From Niebla homalea (lineage: Eukaryota > Ascomycota > Lecanoromycetes > Lecanorales > Ramalinaceae), in the NCBI GenBank assembly GCA_019925105.1, contig JAHGAU010000028.1, forward strand, positions 620,001 to 684,000: a DNA stretch of 64,000 bases. Direction: 5' to 3'. Position numbers and translations under genes: made by a program. The stretch's first letter is position 1. Each line of letters begins with the position of its first letter. Below are positions 58,632-64,000 of this stretch, piece after piece. The notes beneath the pieces were generated by a model. The model was not told where the DNA came from. It did no database searches and saw nothing but the letters and a program-made list of their open reading frames with translations.

Positions 58632-58976
58632 GATGAAAAATATGCCGAGCAGGAGTGAATGGAGGGTAAGACAGCCTTCTCATCCTGGACTTTGGTCTTT
58701 CTCTTCACCCTCTAAATGTTCCTGTCAGACGACAAACTGCGTGTTCTTTGCACGCGCCCTACCTTGTGTGCGCGTGATCACGAGACTTTCATTCGTACTC
58801 TCTTCTGTTCCCCAGAATATCATCCGCCCAAAGCAAGTGACCCTCCAACGCCACCTTACTGCCTGCTACTACCATTCATTAACCGTTCCTCGTCATGGTA
58901 CTACTAAACCACACTCTCTGCCATCTCCATCAATTTACATTGCTAGACAAGGGGAATTCAACACGCCGCCATATCA

Positions 58977-60230
58977 ATGTGTCTACCCAGCGAAGTCATC
59001 ATCGTCCAACGACGACGCCCACCTCACCGTCGCCGTTCTCAAGATCGAACTCGCAGCTCGTCGCCCTCACCACAGCCGCGTATCATTCATATATCGCCGA
59101 AGCAGCCGCAAGAGGACTGGTCGAAACCACGGATCGTAATCGCTGCACCAAGAACCACCAGGACTGGGAGGAGTAGTCAAGCGAGCGGTAGCACCAGAAG
59201 GAGAACTTCATCCGCATCCTCATCCTCGACCGATCCGCCCCCCCAACACTTCCCTCCCGGTTCCGTCAAATACGCGCCGCCGCAGCCGCCGCTACCGAAG
59301 TCGCCATCGAGTCCGCATCCCCCCCTCAAACCATACGAGCACTCGCCGAAGTTGCAGCCCCCTCCTCATCCTCCTCCACCACCCTCGCATCGGCCCTCCA
59401 GCCAGGCTGGCCCAGAAGAAGCAAAGGAATATCCATCATCAAAATCTTCACGGAGCAGCACGCCCCATCGCCCACAACCGAAGTTGCAGCAGCCCCCTCC
59501 TCGACCCTCCCCACCACCCTCGCATCGGCCTTCCAGCCAGCCTGGCCCGGAAGAAGCAAAGCAACATCCATCATCATCTTCACCGAGCAGCCCGCCCCCT
59601 CGCCACCAACCGCCCACATCACCCCGCCAGTCCGCGCCCTTACCCCGCCAGTCCGCGCCCTCACCCCGCCATTCAGCGCCCTCACCCCGCCATTCAGCAC
59701 CCTTACCCCGCCAGTCCACGCCCTCACCCCGCCAGTCCACGCCCTCTCCCCGCCCTCCTCCTCCTCCTCCCACGCAGTCCGAGCATCACAGTCGTCATCG
59801 TCCTCCACCACCCAAGCCGAGTTCGCCCACCCCTCCACCTCCACCTGCGCCTTCCCCTCCCCCTCCTCAGCCGCAACCGCGCCGCGCATCGTTCGAGCGC
59901 GTGAGACCGCCCCCCGGTACCGGTACCGGTAGCCCCGCGATGGAGTCGGATGCACCACCATCATCATCATCATCATCGTCAGAGAAGCGGCACCGTCCGA
60001 GGTCGCGGTCGCGGGACTCATCATCATCATCGTCGAAAGTATCGAGCCGCAGCAGTTTCCGCGCTGTGAAGAGGAGGGTCGGTGGACTGTGGCGACGGGT
60101 CGGGGTGCTGGAGCGGGGGGGAAGGAGGGGGAGGGGGGTTGAGGGGGGGAGATGCGGTCGTGGTGGAGTGGGAGGGGGAGTGAGGGAGAGGGAGGAGTTC
60201 AGGCGGTATTATTATTTTCGGAGGGGGTGA
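58977..60230 (+). CDS. Proline/serine-rich disordered protein
   Basis: ATG-initiated 417-aa frame. It opens with an ordered-looking basic stretch (MCLPSEVIIVQRRRPPHRRR) and becomes Pro/Ser-rich, with an imperfect internal duplication (each copy with PPPSHRPSSQxGPEEAK) and a run of seven-residue units of the form SPR-(Q/H)-S-(A/T)-P. A Ser/Arg segment (RPRSRSRDSSSSSS) and a Gly/Arg-rich basic end follow. No catalytic domain. The opposite strand is also open here, a side effect of low complexity, but the plus frame has the better start and composition. Function unknown; scaffold-like or RNA-associated properties are possible but only inferred. Confidence 0.48.
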   Translation: MCLPSEVIIVQRRRPPHRRRSQDRTRSSSPSPQPRIIHISPKQPQEDWSKPRIVIAAPRTTRTGRSSQASGSTRRRTSSASSSSTDPPPQHFPPGSVKYAPPQPPLPKSPSSPHPPLKPYEHSPKLQPPPHPPPPPSHRPSSQAGPEEAKEYPSSKSSRSSTPHRPQPKLQQPPPRPSPPPSHRPSSQPGPEEAKQHPSSSSPSSPPPRHQPPTSPRQSAPLPRQSAPSPRHSAPSPRHSAPLPRQSTPSPRQSTPSPRPPPPPPTQSEHHSRHRPPPPKPSSPTPPPPPAPSPPPPQPQPRRASFERVRPPPGTGTGSPAMESDAPPSSSSSSSEKRHRPRSRSRDSSSSSSKVSSRSSFRAVKRRVGGLWRRVGVLERGGRRGRGVEGGRCGRGGVGGGVREREEFRRYYYFRRG

Positions 60231-60325
60231 GGGGGAGGGGGATGTGATTTGGGGGGGGAAACGTGATGGAGGAGGGGGGAAGGTGATGGAGGAGGGGGGA
60301 ACGTCATTAACAAGGGGGGGTCAAC
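60060..60325 (+). repeat. G-rich tract with 21-22-bp tandem units
   Basis: Long G-runs on the plus strand cover the end of the proline-rich gene and its 3' flank. Just past the stop, the unit aaSgtgatggaggagggggg repeats twice or more (about 60258-60303). G-quadruplex formation is plausible. Confidence 0.6.
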
Positions 60326-61350
60326 GTAAGTAAAGAGCGTTGGTCGTTTAGAAACCTAGCTGGGGAATTTTAACCAGGTTTAGGTCCAATGTGGGTTTTA
60401 CTTCATATCCTCAAAGCTTTACTCTGATTTTATATCTCTTGGTATTGGGATTGAACCAGCGGAGTATGTTGTGTAGGTACTTCACACCAATGTCCTGAAG
60501 GGGCTTTGCCTACGTGCCACTGATTGCGAGACCTTGACAGCACCGGCCTCGATGCCTCCCTCACTTATATCAGCAAATGTAAGTCTATTTTATATATACA
60601 AGAGGTATGGCTTCTGGCTGGCACGTTACATCTCCTCTTGGGTCGTCTTCACTACGTTCCCCAACCTTGTCCAAAAGATCTTAGGAATGTATCATAAAAT
60701 GTTTGTTTGTATCGAACCACCTCACCATCGCAGGCGATCGGAACAATCGGAACCGAATACGGAGCGCTCTGGATATATAATGTGCTCACCGCCTCGCGAG
60801 CGGGTTGCGCGGTCTTTTTTGGTGGATCACTATGCCCTTTTTTTTTCTTTCTTTTTTTGCGCCCAGGGCATTGTTGTAAGCATAGTCACCGCCTCGTCTT
60901 TTTCGGATACAGTGATTTGGCGATGGGGACCGATCGAGCGATCTTTTTGTCTAGATGGAAGCGCGGCATGCATACACACACCTCATGACGATGGTCACGA
61001 TTCCATCAGGTAGGGGGGTCAATGTCGCACAGCGTGAGTGTGAGGCTGGGATGGTTTTGGTTTTTAAAGGGCGCTGCTCTCTCGCTATGGTTTTGGTGGG
61101 TATTGCGATGACTTTCGTGCTCTGGGCTTTTGGTGTCTGTGTAGGTGATTTTGTTACTTTTCGCCTGGGGTTTTTGGAAGGGACTACGGGTTGGAGAGGG
61201 AGGCAACCAGGCGGGCGTTAGCAAGAGGTGGTTTGTCGGATCGTTACACAACCATCGCTGCCAGCGGTGCCTGCTCTCCTATGCTTCCTCGAATCTACTG
61301 AAGTCAGTTCCTCTTGCATCCCCAGTCCCAGACTCATCCTCATCATCACC
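60326..61350. other. Intergenic
   Basis: No supported gene. Short frames include one hydrophobic piece near 61,090-61,180 (MVLVGIAMTFVLWAFGVCVG), without other support. Confidence 0.4.
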
Positions 61351-62276
61351 ATGCCACTCTTCCGCAACCGTAGCATCTCCGACCACAACCCCCTCAACGT
61401 ATCCAACCACCAGGAGAACCGCAAGGGCCAAATTGAGCGGGTCCGGCGCAAGACCGACAGGGGCCCCCAGCCGGCTACGGCGCCGATCATTCCTACAATA
61501 ACAACTATGACCTCTTCCCCGGAGACGGTCGTGGCAAGCTCCCTGTCGACCCACTCTTCAAGGAGCCAAGGGTGGATTATTCTCCTCATTCGAATCTCAC
61601 GACCTATGTTTGTAGACGTCCCAGCACCGGTAGCTCTAAGAGTACCAGGCCCAGGAAGAATTATCAGATACACCCTGCTGTCTATTACGACCATCCCAGC
61701 GGAGTGGATAAGATCCATGCGGGCTACTTCGACAAGCATGGCGGGCGCCATCGCCATGGAGAAGCTGTCTAGGATGCGAACGCGGGTGTCATTGTTGCAG
61801 GAAGGCGGTTGAGGCAGGGAAAGGCTTGGCTTACCACTACTGGCGAAGGTAGAGTTTCTGGTGGGTATCATCCAGATCTTTATCAAATTACCCAGTGTCC
61901 TACATATGTCCAGCCGGAGCGGCAGCATGACAGGCATGTTACGACAAGTGGAGGTCGTGATATTCGCGAGGACCTCGGCCCGAAGACGTCCAGTCCATGC
62001 AGTGTGGACAACATCTATAACACCACTATCACAACCACTCATCATCACCACCACCATTACGGCAGCTCATCAGGCTCGGAGTCTTCCTCGAGGCCCAGTT
62101 CCAGCAGGATCAGTAGCTGGATCGATACCAAGCATAGCGGCTCACCATCATCCCAATCCACCAACCCTACCACCGTATCGTCGTCAAACTCGTTCCACTG
62201 GCCTGGGGAATGTGGGCGGATATTCAGGAGTACGGGTCGCTCACCGGTACATACTAAAAACCTCCTAACCTGCTAA
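61351..62276 (+). pseudogene. Broken gene for a His/Ser-rich protein
   Basis: ATG 61351 starts MPLFRNRSISDHNPLNVSNH and runs well to about 61,465, where a G/C run (ggggcccccagccgg) precedes a change to another frame. That frame then reads plausibly (GKLPVDPLFKEPRVDYSPHS, YDHPSGVDKIHAGYFDKHGG), meets one TAG at 61770-61772, and continues with THHHHHHYGSSSGSESS to TGA-like termination at 62276. No convincing intron removes either break. No family recognised. Pseudogene, or base errors at the homopolymer. Confidence 0.38.
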
Positions 62277-62884
62277 CCTCCAATGTTGATTGTGGGGGTT
62301 GGGATGGCTTATCATCAGGATACAGGACTTTGAGACACCCCCGAATTATGTGGAGATTTCCCCAAGACGTACGCACAGAAGGCGCAGGGCAGGGTCGACT
62401 GATGACAATTTTGCCCTCTACCGCTAAAGATGCGTGACATTGCTGAGAAGGCAAAGGAGCGATCTTGGTATGTTGGGAGGTCGTAGGGCGTTTTGGCACA
62501 ATTGGGGGAGTATGATCAAGGGATGGAGTTTGGGCGTTCTTGAGAGGCATGCGGGCATGTTGGGAGTACGAAGGATAATTTCAGATTGAACTTTTACAGT
62601 TCAGCAGAGTAGAGCGGCAAAAATGATTGAAATGATTGCGCTGTACAATGCGTTGTATAATTGGGCAGAGATTCGACCTTAGTGATTACCCGTGACGTAT
62701 ATTGCACAAGCGCTAGAGCTGATCAGGCCTAGATCCTGCAGCCAACTTCTTGGCATTGGTTTTGTTTTGATTGCTTGCATGCTCTCGTTGTTCAAGTAGA
62801 CGAGCGTGGGAATTCCTATACAAAAGTCTCCCTCACTTTCGCTTCGGAAAAGGCAATGATCACATCTGAAGCAACTCTCTCGTC
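62277..62884. other. Intergenic
   Basis: 3' flank of two convergent genes. Nothing recognised. Confidence 0.5.
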
Positions 62885-64000
62885 CTACCTCAGCCCTCTA
62901 TACATGTCGCTTATATCGTCATAATCATCATTGCTTGATTGTTCAGGAGCTTCCCAAGTCACCTGAATGGCATCATGTTCATGGCTCAGTACCTTCCGAT
63001 CGTTGGATTGGAGCTGGAACTTGAGGTCCGCCGCTCCCAGGATCACCTTGACACAGAACTTTACTCTCACATAAGGTTGCCCAACATTGTACCAGTGCCG
63101 ATTCTTGAGCTTCATGTCCACAATTTTGCTCCTGAGGTTGGATTCTACTCCACAAACAACCTTCACTCCGTCCTCGGCCATGCTATATGGGAGCTGGTCG
63201 CCTGCGGCTGAAGATGTGACAATGTGAGTCTTCCATGGATTAGTCTCCTCACCAGGTCTGATCTTTAGCCAATACGGCTTGGATATACCATCGCTGGGGA
63301 TGATCTCCCCCTGCGCAATCTCAGGTATGAGCAGATGACGCTGCTGAGGAATACTTCCAAGGGGGCTCACCTGCTTCACGAACCAGTCGATAGCGTTTTC
63401 TACATACTTCTTGCCATCTCGAGGGTCCTTGGTGACAAATTTTCCCATGTGTCTGGGGTTGTTCGGGTCGTATGCTTGACGACATCTTACCCCGTAGCTC
63501 ATCCGGCAGCATCGCTCATTGAAGACCGTGTTGCCTCGGCTGATCAATTGAGTCCGATCCATGACCAGACCGTGGACAACCGCCAGCTGGCTGTAGCAAG
63601 CCTAGTCAGTAGTGCCAATGGTCCAGATCAGGGCTCACTTACGGCTCGAAAACGACAATGACTCTTGTCTTTTGGGCGTTTCGTCTCAATGAATCGCCCG
63701 CCACACCAAAGCGTGACTCGAGGCGCTGCTTTACATATGCGGAGCTGCCGAGCCCACCCGAGAGAACCAGGTACGACTTGGGAAAGATGAGTGACCATCC
63801 TGACTGACGCATGGACCGGGGCCTACTCAACTATTCCGACTCCCGGATGATTCTGCTCCATCTTCTCATATTGTCCATCAACCAGATCGAGCATGCCATC
63901 GACCTGAATGTCAAACAGCTGCTTGATCTCTTCACTTACGCACTTTCAGCAGGACCGTACTTCATGATGATTTATTTGATACCTTACCGTCTCAGGATCA
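62885..64000 (-). CDS. Hsp70-like ATPase (HSPA12-type), 3' part; 5' end outside window
   Basis: Actin-fold ATPase of the fungal Hsp70-like family, related to HSPA12 and lacking a standard substrate-binding domain. Readable exons, complement: 62885-63590, 63643-63776, 63832-63934 and 63988 to beyond 64000. Introns are 52, 55 and 53 bp, all GT..AG and frame-consistent. Motifs: EEIKQLFDIQVDGMLDLVD, then YLVLSGGLGSSAYVKQRL (the second phosphate-binding loop, the family's best signature), VVFEPQLAVVHGLV (adenosine-site region) and SYGVRCRQAYDP. The C-terminus (WYNVGQPYVRVKFCVKVILG) is the family's usual beta-rich end. Several fungal genomes carry many such paralogues; the client and role are unknown. 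Confidence 0.85.

Noticed and set aside
59326..60030. Minus-strand open frame rich in Gly/Met/Val
   Set aside because: Antisense of the low-complexity proline-rich frame; no domain and worse start.

Overview
The window is nuclear DNA of a filamentous ascomycete (Pezizomycotina; a Dothideomycete is my guess, from overall style only). The signs are GT..AG introns of about 50-110 bp with CTNAY-like branch sites, fungal-type NLR immune receptors, a HeLo-domain protein, fungal amidoligase and Hsp70-like families, and a 16 kb A/T-saturated island whose surviving Cs rarely precede A, as left by repeat-induced point mutation (RIP).

Layout. 1-11 kb holds ordinary genes: the 3' end of a FAD monooxygenase, a Rex1/Rnh70-type RNA exonuclease, mitoribosomal protein mL54, a long disordered protein with a C-terminal methyltransferase domain, and ribulose-phosphate 3-epimerase. 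11.02-27.25 kb is one RIP-destroyed Ty3/gypsy retrotransposon (133-bp LTRs, 5-bp target duplication ATCAA) with a second gypsy element nested inside it (12,966-19,844; 156-bp LTRs, target duplication TAAAG). 27.3-31.5 kb has a membrane-bound type I phosphodiesterase/nucleotide pyrophosphatase and an amidoligase-family protein. 32.9-38.5 kb is an accessory stretch of decayed, duplicated Zn(2)-Cys(6) gene pieces. 38.7-39.9 kb encodes a secreted protein with two internal repeats and a 10-bp duplication that breaks its frame.

The most interesting region is 40.6-50.6 kb, an innate-immunity/incompatibility island. A HeLo-domain gene ending in an amyloid-like motif lies directly upstream of, and co-oriented with, an NB-ARC-TPR receptor whose N-terminus carries a matching motif. 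This is the layout of a fungal amyloid-signalled cell-death pair. The HeLo gene has one in-frame TAA, so this allele looks silenced. A separate NACHT-ankyrin receptor lies 2.8 kb away, and its stop codon sits in the first unit of a minisatellite.

51-64 kb returns mostly to housekeeping: a steryl-ester/acid lipase-type membrane hydrolase divergent from PEX6, then a proline-rich disordered protein with a G-rich 3' flank, a broken histidine/serine-rich gene, and the 3' part of an Hsp70-like (HSPA12-type) gene that runs off the window.
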